Both the position numbers and the translations under genes were made by a program. Shown one piece after another: positions 9,794 to 22,504 of a DNA stretch of 64,000 nt; position 1 is the first letter of the stretch, and the number at the start of each line of letters is the position of its first letter. The stretch comes from Auanema rhodensis (Eukaryota > Nematoda > Chromadorea > Rhabditida > Rhabditidae), in NCBI GenBank assembly GCA_964057225.1, contig OZ059898.1, positions 9,982,001-10,046,000 of the forward strand, given 5' to 3'. The notes beneath the pieces are model-generated. The model ran no database searches and was not told the origin of the DNA. It saw only the letters and a list, made by a program, of their open reading frames with translations.

Positions 9794-10588
9794 TTCGAAA
9801 ATGTTAGATTGTTTCCGAAAAATTATGAAAAGTCAAGTTCTACTGATTTGAAGAGAATTGTTAGTTTTAGAAAATAATTAAAAATAAGTTCTCTCTACTA
9901 TTAACTGATTGTCGGCTAAAATATGGTAACAGTTTTTATAAAAAGTTTCCATGATTAGGATTAAACAAAAAAAAGAATTAAAAAGAAACACTTCTTGTTT
10001 ACTTACTTGATTATACTACTTGAAATTCGAAAAAAAGTAAAAAACAATTGAGAAAGCGACATAAACAGTTGAACGATTTGAAGAGAATTGTAAGTTTAAG
10101 AAAAGAATTAAAGTTTAGCTTTGTCTACTATTAACTGATTATCGGCTGAAATATGGTGACAGTTTTTTTTTAAAAGTTTCCATGATTAAGATTAAACGAA
10201 GAAAAAAAAATCAAAGAGAAACACTTCTTGTTTACTAATTTGATTATAACACTTGAAATTCCAACAAAAGTAAAGTAAAACTGTTAAAGCGAGTAAAACT
10301 GTTGAACAATTTGAAGACAATTGTAAGTTGAAAAAAAAAATTAAAGTTTAGCTCTCTCTACTATTAACTGAATGTCGGCTAGAATATGATAACAGTTTTT
10401 ATTAAAAGTTTCCATGATTAAGATTAAACAAAGAAAAAAAATCAAAGAGAAACACTTCTTGTTTACTAATTTGATTATAACACTTGAAATTCCAACAAAA
10501 GTAAAATAAAACTGTGAAAGCGGGTAAAACTGTTGAACTAAAACAGTCTTTATAAAATATAAATGATATTTTTTTATAAAAGTGAAGT

Positions 10589-10659
10589 TGCATCGGCCGG
10601 GAATCGAACCCGGGTCGCCCGCGTGGCAGGCGAGCATTCTACCACTGAACCACCGATGC
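10589..10659 (-). tRNA. tRNA-Gly(GCC) copy 8
   Basis: Majority sequence in the second copy of the 866-bp tandem unit; flanks match copy 7. Next copy 866 bp on. Confidence 0.95.
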
Positions 10660-11454
10660 TTCGAAAATGTTAGATTGTTTCCGAAAAATTATGAAAAGTC
10701 AAGTTCTACTGATTTGAAGAGAATTGTTAGTTTTAGAAAATAATTAAAAATAAGTTCTCTCTACTATTAACTGATTGTCGGCTAAAATATGGTAACAGTT
10801 TTTATAAAAAGTTTCCATGATTAGGATTAAACAAAAAAAAGAATTAAAAAGAAACACTTCTTGTTTACTTACTTGATTATACTACTTGAAATTCGAAAAA
10901 AAGTAAAAAACAATTGAGAAAGCGACATAAACAGTTGAACGATTTGAAGAGAATTGTAAGTTTAAGAAAAGAATTAAAGTTTAGCTTTGTCTACTATTAA
11001 CTGATTATCGGCTGAAATATGGTGACAGTTTTTTATTAAAAGTTTCCATGATTAAGATTAAACAAAGAAAAAAAAATCAAAGAGAAACACTTCTTGTTTA
11101 CTTATTTGATTATAACACTTGAAATTCCAACAAAAGTAAAATAAAATTGAAAAAGCGACAAAAACAGTTGAACGATTTGAAGACAATTGTAAGTTGAAGA
11201 AAAAAATTAAAGTTTAGCTCTCTCTACTATTAACTGAATGTCGGCTGAAATAAGGTAACAGTTTTTATTAAAAGTTTCCATGATTTAGATTAAACAAAGA
11301 AAAAAAATCAAAGAGAAACACTTCTTGTTTACTAATTTGATTATAACACTTGAAAATCCAACAAAAGTAAAATAAAACTGTGAAAGCGGGTAAAACTGTT
11401 GAACTAAAACAGTCTTTATAAAATATAAATGATATATTTTTATAAAAGTAAAGT

Positions 11455-11525
11455 TGCATCGGCCGGGAATCGAACCCGGGTCGCCCGCGTGGCAGGCGAG
11501 CATTCTACCACTGAACCACCGATGC
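11455..11525 (-). tRNA. tRNA-Gly(GCC) copy 9
   Basis: Majority sequence. First member with the altered trailer ACTTTACTTTT instead of ACTTCACTTTT. Next copy 867 bp on. Confidence 0.95.
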
Positions 11526-12321
11526 TTCGAAAATGTTAGATTGTTTCCGAAAAATTATGAAAAGTCAAGTTCTACTGATTTGAAGAGAATTGTAAGTTTT
11601 AGAGAAGAATTAAAGTTCAGCTATCTCTACTATTAACTGATTATCGGCTAAAATAAGGTAACAGTTTTTATTGAAAGTTTCCATGATTAAGATTAAACAA
11701 AGAAAAAAAATCAAAGAGAAACACTTCTTGTTTACTTATTTGATTATAATACTTGAAATTCCGAAAACAGTAGAATAAAATGAAGAAAGCGACAAAAACA
11801 GTTGAACGATTTGAAGAGAATTGTAAGTTTAAGAAAAGATTTAAAGTTTAGCTTTGTCTACTATTAACTGATTATCGGCTGAATAATGGTGACAGTTTTT
11901 TATTAAAAGTTTCCATGATTAAGATTAAACAAAGAAAAAAAAATCAAAGAGAAACACTTCTTGTTTACTAATTTGATTATAACACTTGAAATTCCAACAA
12001 AAGTAAAGTAAAACTGTTAAAGCGAGTAAAACTGTTGAACAATTTGAAGACAATTGTAAGTTGAAAAAAAAAATTAAAGTTTAGCTCTCTCTACTATTAA
12101 CTGAATGTCGGCTAGAATATGATAACAGTTTTTATTAAAAGTTTCCATGATTAAGATTAAACAAAGAAAAAAAATCAAAGAGAAACACTTCTTGTTTACT
12201 AATTTGATTATAACACTTGAAATTCCAACAAAAGTAAAATAAAACTGTGAAAGCGGGTAAAACTGTTGAACTAAAACAGTCTTTATAAAATATAAATGAT
12301 ATTTTTTTATAAAAGTGAAGT

Positions 12322-12392
12322 TGCATCGGCCGGGAATCGAACCCGGGTCGCCCGCGTGGCAGGCGAGCATTCTACCACTGAACCACCGATGC
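12322..12392 (-). tRNA. tRNA-Gly(GCC) copy 10
   Basis: Majority sequence with the same flank class as copies 7 and 8. Next copy 1095 bp on. Confidence 0.95.
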
Positions 12393-13416
12393 TTCGAAAA
12401 TGTTAGATTGTTTCCGAAAAATTATGAAAAGTCAAGTTCTACTGATTTGAAGAGAATTGTTAGTTTTAGAAAATAATTAAAAATAAGTTCTCTCTACTAT
12501 TAACTGATTGTCGGCTAAAATATGGTAACAGTTTTTATAAAAAGTTTCCATGATTAGGATTAAACAAAAAAAAGAATTAAAAAGAAACACTTCTTGTTTA
12601 CTTACTTGATTATAATACTTGAAATTCCAAAAACAGTAGAATAAAATAGAGAAAGCGACGAAAAAAGTTGAACGATTTGAAGAGAATTGTAAGTTTTAGA
12701 AAAGAATTAAAGTTCAGCTATCTCTACTATTAACTGATTATCGGCTAAAATAAGGTAACAGTTTTTATTGAAAGTTTCCATGATTAAGATTAAACAAAGA
12801 AAAAAATCAAAGAGAAACACTTCTTGTTTACTTACTTGATTATAATACTTGAAATTCGAAAAAAAGTAAAAAACAATTGAGAAAGCGACATAAACAGTTG
12901 AACGATTTGAAGAGAATTGTAAGTTTAAGAAAAGAATTAAAGTTTAGCTTTGTCTACTATTAACTGATTATTGGCTGAAATATGGTGACAGTTTTTTATT
13001 AAAAGTTTCCATGATTAAGATTAAACAAAGAAAAAAAATCAAAGAGAAACACTTCTTGTTTACTTATTTGATTATAACACTTGAAATTCCAACAAAAGTA
13101 AAATAAAATTGAAAAAGCGACAAAAACAGTTGAACGATTTGAAGACAATTGTAAGTTGAAGAAAAAAATTAAAGTTTAGCTCTCTCTACTATTAACTGAA
13201 TGTCGGCTGAAATAAGGTAACAGTTTTTATTAAAAGTTTCCATGATTTAGATTAAACAAAGAAAAAAAATCAAAGAGAAACACTTCTTGTTTACTAATTT
13301 GATTATAACACTTGAAAATCCAACAAAAGTAAAATAAAACTGTGAAAGCGGGTAAAACTGTTGAACTAAAACAGTCTTTATAAAATATAAATGATATATT
13401 TTTATAAAAGTAAAGT

Positions 13417-13487
13417 TGCATCGGCCGGGAATCGAACCCGGGTCGCCCGCGTGGCAGGCGAGCATTCTACCACTGAACCACCGATGC
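13417..13487 (-). tRNA. tRNA-Gly(GCC) copy 11
   Basis: Majority sequence with the ACTTTACTTTT trailer. The next gene is 1619 bp on because the intervening cassette has lost its tRNA. Confidence 0.95.
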
Positions 13488-14230
13488 TTCGAAAATGTTA
13501 GATTGTTTCCGAAAAATTATGAAAAGTCAAGTTCTACTGATTTGAAGAGAATTGTAAGTTTTAGAAAAGAATTAAAGTTCAGCTATCTCTACTATTAACT
13601 GATTATCGGCTAAAATAAGGTAACAGTTTTTATTGAAAGTTTCCATGATTAAGATTAAACAAAGAAAAAAAATCAAAGAGAAACACTTCTTGTTTACTTA
13701 TTTGATTATAATACTTGAAATTCCAAAAACAGTAGAATAAAATAGAGAAAGCGACGAAAAAAGTTGAACGATTTGAAGAGAATTGTAAGTTTTAGAAAAG
13801 AATTAAAGTTCAGCTATCTCTACTATTAACTGATTATCGGCTAAAATAAGGTAACAGTTTTTATTGAAAGTTTCCATGATTAAGATTAAACAAAGAAAAA
13901 AATCAAAGAGAAACACTTCTTGTTTACTTACTTGATTATAATACTTGAAATTCCAAAAACAGTAAAATAAAATTGAAAAAGCGACAAAAACAGTTGAACG
14001 ATTTGAAGACAATTGTAAGTTTAAGAAAAGATTTAAAGTTTAGCTTTGTCTACTATCAACTGATTGTCGGCTAAAATATGGTAACAGTTTTTATTAAAAG
14101 TTTCCATGATTAAGATTGAACAAAGAAAAAAAAATCAAAGAGAAACACTTCTTGTTTACTAATTTGATTATAACACTTGAAAATCCAACAAAAGTAAAAT
14201 AAAACTGTAAAAGCGAGTAAAACTGTTGAA

Positions 14231-14292
14231 ATAAAACAGTTTTTATTAAATATAAATTGTTTCCGAAAAATTATGAAAAGTCAAGTTCTACT
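14231..14292. repeat. Cassette relic that lost its tRNA
   Basis: A 62-bp remnant of the 172-bp cassette. It keeps the outer left part (ataaaacagttttt) and the outer right part (ttgtttccgaaaaatt). Compared with copy 12, about 111 bp are missing, including all 71 tRNA bases. A 2-base overlap (at) at the junction near 14256 suggests deletion by end joining. Confidence 0.88.
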
Positions 14293-15035
14293 GATTTGAA
14301 GAGAATTGTAAGTTTTAGAAAAGAATTAAAGTTCAGCTATCTCTACTATTAACTGATTATCGGCTAAAATAAGGTAACAGTTTTTATTGAAAGTTTCCAT
14401 GATTAAGATTAAACAAAGAAAAAAAATCAAAGAGAAACACTTCTTGTTTACTTATTTGATTATAATACTTGAAATTCCAAAAACAGTAGAATAAAATAGA
14501 GAAAGCGACGAAAAAAGTTGAACGATTTGAAGAGAATTGTAAGTTTTAGAAAAGAATTAAAGTTCAGCTATCTCTACTATTAACTGATTATCGGCTAAAA
14601 TAAGGTAACAGTTTTTATTGAAAGTTTCCATGATTAAGATTAAACAAAGAAAAAAATCAAAGAGAAACACTTCTTGTTTACTTACTTGATTATAATACTT
14701 GAAATTCCAAAAACAGTAAAATAAAATTGAAAAAGCGACAAAAACAGTTGAACGATTTGAAGACAATTGTAAGTTTAAGAAAAGATTTAAAGTTTAGCTT
14801 TGTCTACTATCAACTGATTGTCGGCTAAAATATGGTAACAGTTTTTATTAAAAGTTTCCATGATTAAGATTGAACAAAGAAAAAAAAATCAAAGAGAAAC
14901 ACTTCTTGTTTACTAATTTGATTATAACACTTGAAAATCCAACAAAAGTAAAATAAAACTGTAAAAGCGAGTAAAACTGTTGAAATAAAACAGTTTTTAT
15001 TAAATATAAATGATATTTTTTTATAAAAATGAAGT

Positions 15036-15106
15036 TGCATCGGCCGGGAATCGAACCCGGGTCGCCCGCGTGGCAGGCGAGCATTCTACCACTGAACCAC
15101 CGATGC
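15036..15106 (-). tRNA. tRNA-Gly(GCC) copy 12
   Basis: Majority sequence. First gene with the T5 trailer ACTTCATTTTT, a stronger Pol III stop than T4. Next copy 1100 bp on. Confidence 0.95.
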
Positions 15107-16135
15107 TTCGAAAATGTTAGATTGTTTCCAAAAAATTATGAAAAGTCAAGTTCTACTGACTTGAAGAAAATTGTAAGTTTTAGAAAATAATTAAAAATTA
15201 GTTCTCTCTACTATTAACTGATTGTCGGCTAAAATATGGTAACAGTTTTTATGAAAAGTTTCCATGATTAGGATTAAACAAAGAAAAAAGAATCAAAGAG
15301 AAACACTTCTTGTTTACTTATTTGATTATAATACTTGAAATTCCGAAAACAGTAGAATAAAATGAAGAAAGCGACAAAAACAGTTGAACGATTTGAAGAG
15401 AATTGTAAGTTTAAGAAAAGATTTAAAGTTTAGCTTTGTCTACTATTAACTGATTATCGGCTGAATAATGGTGACAGTTTTTTATTAAAAGTTTCCATGA
15501 TTAAGATTAAACAAAGAAAAAAAAATCAAAGAGAAACACTTCTTGTTTACTTACTTGATTATAATACTTGAAATTCCAAAAACAGTAAAATAAAACTGTT
15601 AAAGCGAGTAAAACTGTTGAACGATTTGAAGACAATTGTAAGTTGAAGAAAAAAATTAAAGTTTAGCTCTCTCTACTATTTGATGATTGTCGGCTAAAAT
15701 ATGGTAACAGTTTTTATTAAAAGTTTCCATGATTAAGATTAAACAAAGAAAAAAAATCAAAGAGAAACACTTCTTGTTTACTTATTTGATTATAACACTT
15801 GAAATTCCAACAAAAGTAAAATAAAATTGAAAAAGCGACAAAAACAGTTGAACGATTTGAAGACAATTGTAAGTTGAAGAAAAAAATTAAAGTTTAGCTC
15901 TCTCTACTATTAACTGATTGTCGGCTAAAATATGGTAACAGTTTTTATTAAAAGTTTCCATGATTAAGATTGAACAAAGAAAAAAAAATCAAAGAGAAAC
16001 ACTTCTTGTTTACTAATTTGATTATAACACTTGAAAATCCAACAAAAGTAAAATAAAACTGTGAAAGCGGGTAAAACTGTTGAACTAAAACAGTCTTTAT
16101 AAAATATAAATGATATATTTTTATAAAAGTAAAGT

Positions 16136-16206
16136 TGCATCGGCCGGGAATCGAACCCGGGTCGCCCGCGTGGCAGGCGAGCATTCTACCACTGAACCAC
16201 CGATGC
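16136..16206 (-). tRNA. tRNA-Gly(GCC) copy 13
   Basis: Majority sequence, ACTTTACTTTT trailer, first gene of the 3697-bp block. Next copy 865 bp on. Confidence 0.95.
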
Positions 16207-17000
16207 TTCGAAAATGTTAGATTGTTTCCGAAAAATTATGAAAAGTCAAGTTCTACTGATTTGAAGAGAATTGTAAGTTTTAGAAAAGAATTAAAGTTCA
16301 GCTATCTCTACTATTAACTGATTATCGGCTAAAATAAGGTAACAGTTTTTATTGAAAGTTTCCATGATTAAGATTAAACAAAGAAAAAAAATCAAAGAGA
16401 AACACTTCTTGTTTACTTATTTGATTATAATACTTGAAATTCCAAAAACAGTAGAATAAAATAGAGAAAGCGACGAAAAAAGTTGAACGATTTGAAGAGA
16501 ATTGTAAGTTTTAGAAAAGAATTAAAGTTCAGCTATCTCTACTATTAACTGATTATCGGCTAAAATAAGGTAACAGTTTTTATTGAAAGTTTCCATGATT
16601 AAGATTAAACAAAGAAAAAAATCAAAGAGAAACACTTCTTGTTTACTTACTTGATTATAATACTTGAAATTCCAAAAACAGTAAAATAAAATTGAAAAAG
16701 CGACAAAAACAGTTGAACGATTTGAAGACAATTGTAAGTTTAAGAAAAGATTTAAAGTTTAGCTTTGTCTACTATTAACTGATTGTCGGCTAAAATATGG
16801 TAACAGTTTTTATTAAAAGTTTCCATGATTAAGATTGAACAAAGAAAAAAAAATCAAAGAGAAACACTTCTTGTTTACTAATTTGATTATAACACTTGAA
16901 AATCCAACAAAAGTAAAATAAAACTGTAAAAGCGAGTAAAACTGTTGAAATAAAACAGTTTTTATTAAATATAAATGATATTTTTTTATAAAAATGAAGT

Positions 17001-17071
17001 TGCATCGGCCGGGAATCGAACCCGGGTCGCCCGCGTGGCAGGCGAGCATTCTACCACTGAACCACCGATGC
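17001..17071 (-). tRNA. tRNA-Gly(GCC) copy 14
   Basis: Majority sequence with T5 trailer. The 5' flank has ttccaaaaaa rather than ttccgaaaaa. Next copy 869 bp on. Confidence 0.95.
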
Positions 17072-17869
17072 TTCGAAAATGTTAGATTGTTTCCAAAAAA
17101 TTATGAAAAGTCAAGTTCTACTGACTTGAAGAAAATTGTAAGTTTTAGAAAATAATTAAAAATTAGTTCTCTCTACTATTAACTGATTGTCGGCTAAAAT
17201 ATGGTAACAGTTTTTATGAAAAGTTTCCATGATTAGGATTAAACAAAGAAAAAAGAATCAAAGAGAAACACTTCTTGTTTACTTATTTGATTATAATACT
17301 TGAAATTCCGAAAACAGTAGAATAAAATGAAGAAAGCGACAAAAACAGTTGAACGATTTGAAGAGAATTGTAAGTTTAAGAAAAGATTTAAAGTTTAGCT
17401 TTGTCTACTATTAACTGATTATCGGCTGAATAATGGTGACAGTTTTTTATTAAAAGTTTCCATGATTAAGATTAAACAAAGAAAAAAAAATCAAAGAGAA
17501 ACACTTCTTGTTTACTTACTTGATTATAATACTTGAAATTCCAAAAACAGTAAAATAAAACTGTTAAAGCGAGTAAAACTGTTGAACGATTTGAAGACAA
17601 TTGTAAGTTGAAGAAAAAAATTAAAGTTTAGCTCTCTCTACTATTTGATGATTGTCGGCTAAAATATGGTAACAGTTTTTATTAAAAGTTTCCATGATTA
17701 AGATTGAACAAAGAAAAAAAAATCAAAGAGAAACACTTCTTGTTTACTAATTTGATTATAACACTTGAAAATCCAACAAAAGTAAAATAAAACTGTAAAA
17801 GCGAGTAAAACTGTTGAAATAAAACAGTTTTTATTAAATATAAATGATATTTTTTTATAAAAATGAAGT

Positions 17870-17940
17870 TGCATCGGCCGGGAATCGAACCCGGGTCGCC
17901 CGCGTGGCAGGCGAGCATTCTACCACTGAACCACCGATGC
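17870..17940 (-). tRNA. tRNA-Gly(GCC) copy 15
   Basis: Majority sequence, T5 trailer. Next copy 867 bp on. Confidence 0.95.
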
Positions 17941-18736
17941 TTCGAAAATGTTAGATTGTTTCCGAAAAATTATGAAAAGTCAAGTTCTACTGATTTGAAG
18001 AGAATTGTAAGTTTTAGAAAAGAATTAAAGTTCAGCTATCTCTACTATTAACTGATTATCGGCTAAAATAAGGTAACAGTTTTTATTGAAAGTTTCCATG
18101 ATTAAGATTAAACAAAGAAAAAAAATCAAAGAGAAACACTTCTTGTTTACTTATTTGATTATAATACTTGAAATTCCAAAAACAGTAGAATAAAATAGAG
18201 AAAACGACGAAAAAAGTTGAACGATTTGAAGAGAATTGTAAGTTTAAGAAAAGAATTAAAGTTTAGCTTTGTCTACTATTAACTGATTATCGGCTGAAAT
18301 ATGGTGACAGTTTTTTATTAAAAGTTTCCATGATTAAGATTAAACAAAGAAAAAAAAATCAAAGAGAAACACTTCTTGTTTACTTATTTGATTATAACAC
18401 TTGAAATTCCAACAAAAGTAAAATAAAATTGAAAAAGCGACAAAAACAGTTGAACGATTTGAAGACAATTGTAAGTTGAAGAAAAAAATTAAAGTTTAGC
18501 TCTCTCTACTATTAACTGAATGTCGGCTGAAATAAGGTAACAGTTTTTATTAAAAGTTTCCATGATTTAGATTAAACAAAGAAAAAAAATCAAAGAGAAA
18601 CACTTCTTGTTTACTAATTTGATTATAACACTTGAAAATCCAACAAAAGTAAAATAAAACTGTGAAAGCGGGTAAAACTGTTGAACTAAAACAGTCTTTA
18701 TAAAATATAAATGATATATTTTTATAAAAGTAAAGT

Positions 18737-18807
18737 TGCATCGGCCGGGAATCGAACCCGGGTCGCCCGCGTGGCAGGCGAGCATTCTACCACTGAACCA
18801 CCGATGC
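18737..18807 (-). tRNA. tRNA-Gly(GCC) copy 16
   Basis: Majority sequence, ACTTTACTTTT trailer. Next copy 1096 bp on. Confidence 0.95.
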
Positions 18808-19832
18808 TTCGAAAATGTTAGATTGTTTCCGAAAAATTATGAAAAGTCAAGTTCTACTGATTTGAAGAGAATTGTAAGTTTTAGAAAAGAATTAAAGTTC
18901 AGCTATCTCTACTATTAACTGATTATCGGCTAAAATAAGGTAACAGTTTTTATTGAAAGTTTCCATGATTAAGATTAAACAAAGAAAAAAAATCAAAGAG
19001 AAACACTTCTTGTTTACTTATTTGATTATAATACTTGAAATTCCAAAAACAGTAGAATAAAATAGAGAAAGCGACGAAAAAAGTTGAACGATTTGAAGAG
19101 AATTGTAAGTTTTAGAAAAGAATTAAAGTTCAGCTATCTCTACTATTAACTGATTATCGGCTAAAATAAGGTAACAGTTTTTATTGAAAGTTTCCATGAT
19201 TAAGATTAAACAAAGAAAAAAATCAAAGAGAAACACTTCTTGTTTACTTACTTGATTATAATACTTGAAATTCCAAAAACAGTAAAATAAAATTGAAAAA
19301 GCGACAAAAACAGTTGAACGATTTGAAGAAAATTGTAAGTTTTAGAAAATAATTAAAAATTAGTTCTCTCTACTATTAACTGATTGTCGGCTAAAATATG
19401 GTAACAGTTTTTATTAAAAGTTTCCATGATTAAGATTAAACAAAGAAAAAAAATCAAAGAGAAACACTTCTTGTTTACTTATTTGATTATAACACTTGAA
19501 ATTCCAACAAAAGTAAAATAAAATTGAAAAAGCGACAAAAACAGTTGAACGATTTGAAGACAATTGTAAGTTGAAGAAAAAAATTAAAGTTTAGCTCTCT
19601 CTACTATTAACTGATTGTCGGCTAAAATATGGTAACAGTTTTTATTAAAAGTTTCCATGATTAAGATTGAACAAAGAAAAAAAAATCAAAGAGAAACACT
19701 TCTTGTTTACTAATTTGATTATAACACTTGAAAATCCAACAAAAGTAAAATAAAACTGTGAAAGCGGGTAAAACTGTTGAACTAAAACAGTCTTTATAAA
19801 ATATAAATGATATATTTTTATAAAAGTAAAGT

Positions 19833-19903
19833 TGCATCGGCCGGGAATCGAACCCGGGTCGCCCGCGTGGCAGGCGAGCATTCTACCACTGAACCACCGA
19901 TGC
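19833..19903 (-). tRNA. tRNA-Gly(GCC) copy 17
   Basis: Majority sequence; partner of copy 13 at offset 3697. Next copy 865 bp on. Confidence 0.95.
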
Positions 19904-20697
19904 TTCGAAAATGTTAGATTGTTTCCGAAAAATTATGAAAAGTCAAGTTCTACTGATTTGAAGAGAATTGTAAGTTTTAGAAAAGAATTAAAGTTCAGCT
20001 ATCTCTACTATTAACTGATTATCGGCTAAAATAAGGTAACAGTTTTTATTGAAAGTTTCCATGATTAAGATTAAACAAAGAAAAAAAATCAAAGAGAAAC
20101 ACTTCTTGTTTACTTATTTGATTATAATACTTGAAATTCCAAAAACAGTAGAATAAAATAGAGAAAGCGACGAAAAAAGTTGAACGATTTGAAGAGAATT
20201 GTAAGTTTTAGAAAAGAATTAAAGTTCAGCTATCTCTACTATTAACTGATTATCGGCTAAAATAAGGTAACAGTTTTTATTGAAAGTTTCCATGATTAAG
20301 ATTAAACAAAGAAAAAAATCAAAGAGAAACACTTCTTGTTTACTTACTTGATTATAATACTTGAAATTCCAAAAACAGTAAAATAAAATTGAAAAAGCGA
20401 CAAAAACAGTTGAACGATTTGAAGACAATTGTAAGTTTAAGAAAAGATTTAAAGTTTAGCTTTGTCTACTATTAACTGATTGTCGGCTAAAATATGGTAA
20501 CAGTTTTTATTAAAAGTTTCCATGATTAAGATTGAACAAAGAAAAAAAAATCAAAGAGAAACACTTCTTGTTTACTAATTTGATTATAACACTTGAAAAT
20601 CCAACAAAAGTAAAATAAAACTGTAAAAGCGAGTAAAACTGTTGAAATAAAACAGTTTTTATTAAATATAAATGATATTTTTTTATAAAAATGAAGT

Positions 20698-20768
20698 TGC
20701 ATCGGCCGGGAATCGAACCCGGGTCGCCCGCGTGGCAGGCGAGCATTCTACCACTAAACCACCGATGC
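20698..20768 (-). tRNA. tRNA-Gly(GCC) copy 18, A-box/D-stem variant
   Basis: Single change C13 to T (base 20756) turns D-stem pair 13:21 into a T-G wobble and alters the A box to TGGTTTAGTGG. Probably still foldable. Its partner copy 14 is unmutated, so the change is younger than the duplication. T5 trailer. Next copy 869 bp on. Confidence 0.92.
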
Positions 20769-21566
20769 TTCGAAAATGTTAGATTGTTTCCAAAAAATTA
20801 TGAAAAGTCAAGTTCTACTGACTTGAAGAAAATTGTAAGTTTTAGAAAATAATTAAAAATTAGTTCTCTCTACTATTAACTGATTGTCGGCTAAAATATG
20901 GTAACAGTTTTCATGAAAAGTTTCCATGATTAGGATTAAACAAAGAAAAAAGAATCAAAGAGAAACACTTCTTGTTTACTTATTTGATTATAATACTTGA
21001 AATTCCGAAAACAGTAGAATAAAATGAAGAAAGCGACAAAAACAGTTGAACGATTTGAAGAGAATTGTAAGTTTAAGAAAAGATTTAAAGTTTAGCTTTG
21101 TCTACTATTAACTGATTATCGGCTGAATAATGGTGACAGTTTTTTATTAAAAGTTTCCATGATTAAGATTAAACAAAGAAAAAAAAATCAAAGAGAAACA
21201 CTTCTTGTTTACTTACTTGATTATAATACTTGAAATTCCAAAAACAGTAAAATAAAACTGTTAAAGCGAGTAAAACTGTTGAACGATTTGAAGACAATTG
21301 TAAGTTGAAGAAAAAAATTAAAGTTTAGCTCTCTCTACTATTTGATGATTGTCGGCTAAAATATGGTAACAGTTTTTATTAAAAGTTTCCATGATTAAGA
21401 TTGAACAAAGAAAAAAAAATCAAAGAGAAACACTTCTTGTTTACTAATTTGATTATAACACTTGAAAATCCAACAAAAGTAAAATAAAACTGTAAAAGCG
21501 AGTAAAACTGTTGAAATAAAACAGTTTTTATTAAATATAAATGATATTTTTTTATAAAAATGAAGT

Positions 21567-21637
21567 TGCATCGGCCGGGAATCGAACCCGGGTCGCCCGC
21601 GTGGCAGGCGAGCATTCTACCACTGAACCACCGATGC
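21567..21637 (-). tRNA. tRNA-Gly(GCC) copy 19
   Basis: Majority sequence, T5 trailer; opens the 1963-bp repeat series. Next copy 867 bp on. Confidence 0.95.
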
Positions 21638-22433
21638 TTCGAAAATGTTAGATTGTTTCCGAAAAATTATGAAAAGTCAAGTTCTACTGATTTGAAGAGA
21701 ATTGTAAGTTTTAGAAAAGAATTAAAGTTCAGCTATCTCTACTATTAACTGATTATCGGCTAAAATAAGGTAACAGTTTTTATTGAAAGTTTCCATGATT
21801 AAGATTAAACAAAGAAAAAAAATCAAAGAGAAACACTTCTTGTTTACTTATTTGATTATAATACTTGAAATTCCAAAAACAGTAGAATAAAATAGAGAAA
21901 ACGACGAAAAAAGTTGAACGATTTGAAGAGAATTGTAAGTTTAAGAAAAGAATTAAAGTTTAGCTTTGTCTACTATTAACTGATTATCGGCTGAAATATG
22001 GTGACAGTTTTTTATTAAAAGTTTCCATGATTAAGATTAAACAAAGAAAAAAAAATCAAAGAGAAACACTTCTTGTTTACTTATTTGATTATAACACTTG
22101 AAATTCCAACAAAAGTAAAATAAAATTGAAAAAGCGACAAAAACAGTTGAACGATTTGAAGACAATTGTAAGTTGAAGAAAAAAATTAAAGTTTAGCTCT
22201 CTCTACTATTAACTGAATGTCGGCTGAAATAAGGTAACAGTTTTTATTAAAAGTTTCCATGATTTAGATTAAACAAAGAAAAAAAATCAAAGAGAAACAC
22301 TTCTTGTTTACTAATTTGATTATAACACTTGAAAATCCAACAAAAGTAAAATAAAACTGTGAAAGCGGGTAAAACTGTTGAACTAAAACAGTCTTTATAA
22401 AATATAAATGATATATTTTTATAAAAGTAAAGT

Positions 22434-22504
22434 TGCATCGGCCGGGAATCGAACCCGGGTCGCCCGCGTGGCAGGCGAGCATTCTACCACTGAACCACCG
22501 ATGC
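22434..22504 (-). tRNA. tRNA-Gly(GCC) copy 20
   Basis: Majority sequence, ACTTTACTTTT trailer. Next copy 1096 bp on. Confidence 0.95.

Larger units (their letters stand above)
9231..10962. repeat. 866-bp higher-order unit, two adjacent copies
   Basis: Bases from about 9231-10096 repeat at about 10097-10962. They are nearly identical, including the rare aaacgaagaaa variant at 9330 and 10196 and the unusual cttgaaattcgaaaaaaag monomer. Each unit carries one tRNA (copies 7 and 8). Exact borders are approximate. Confidence 0.8.
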
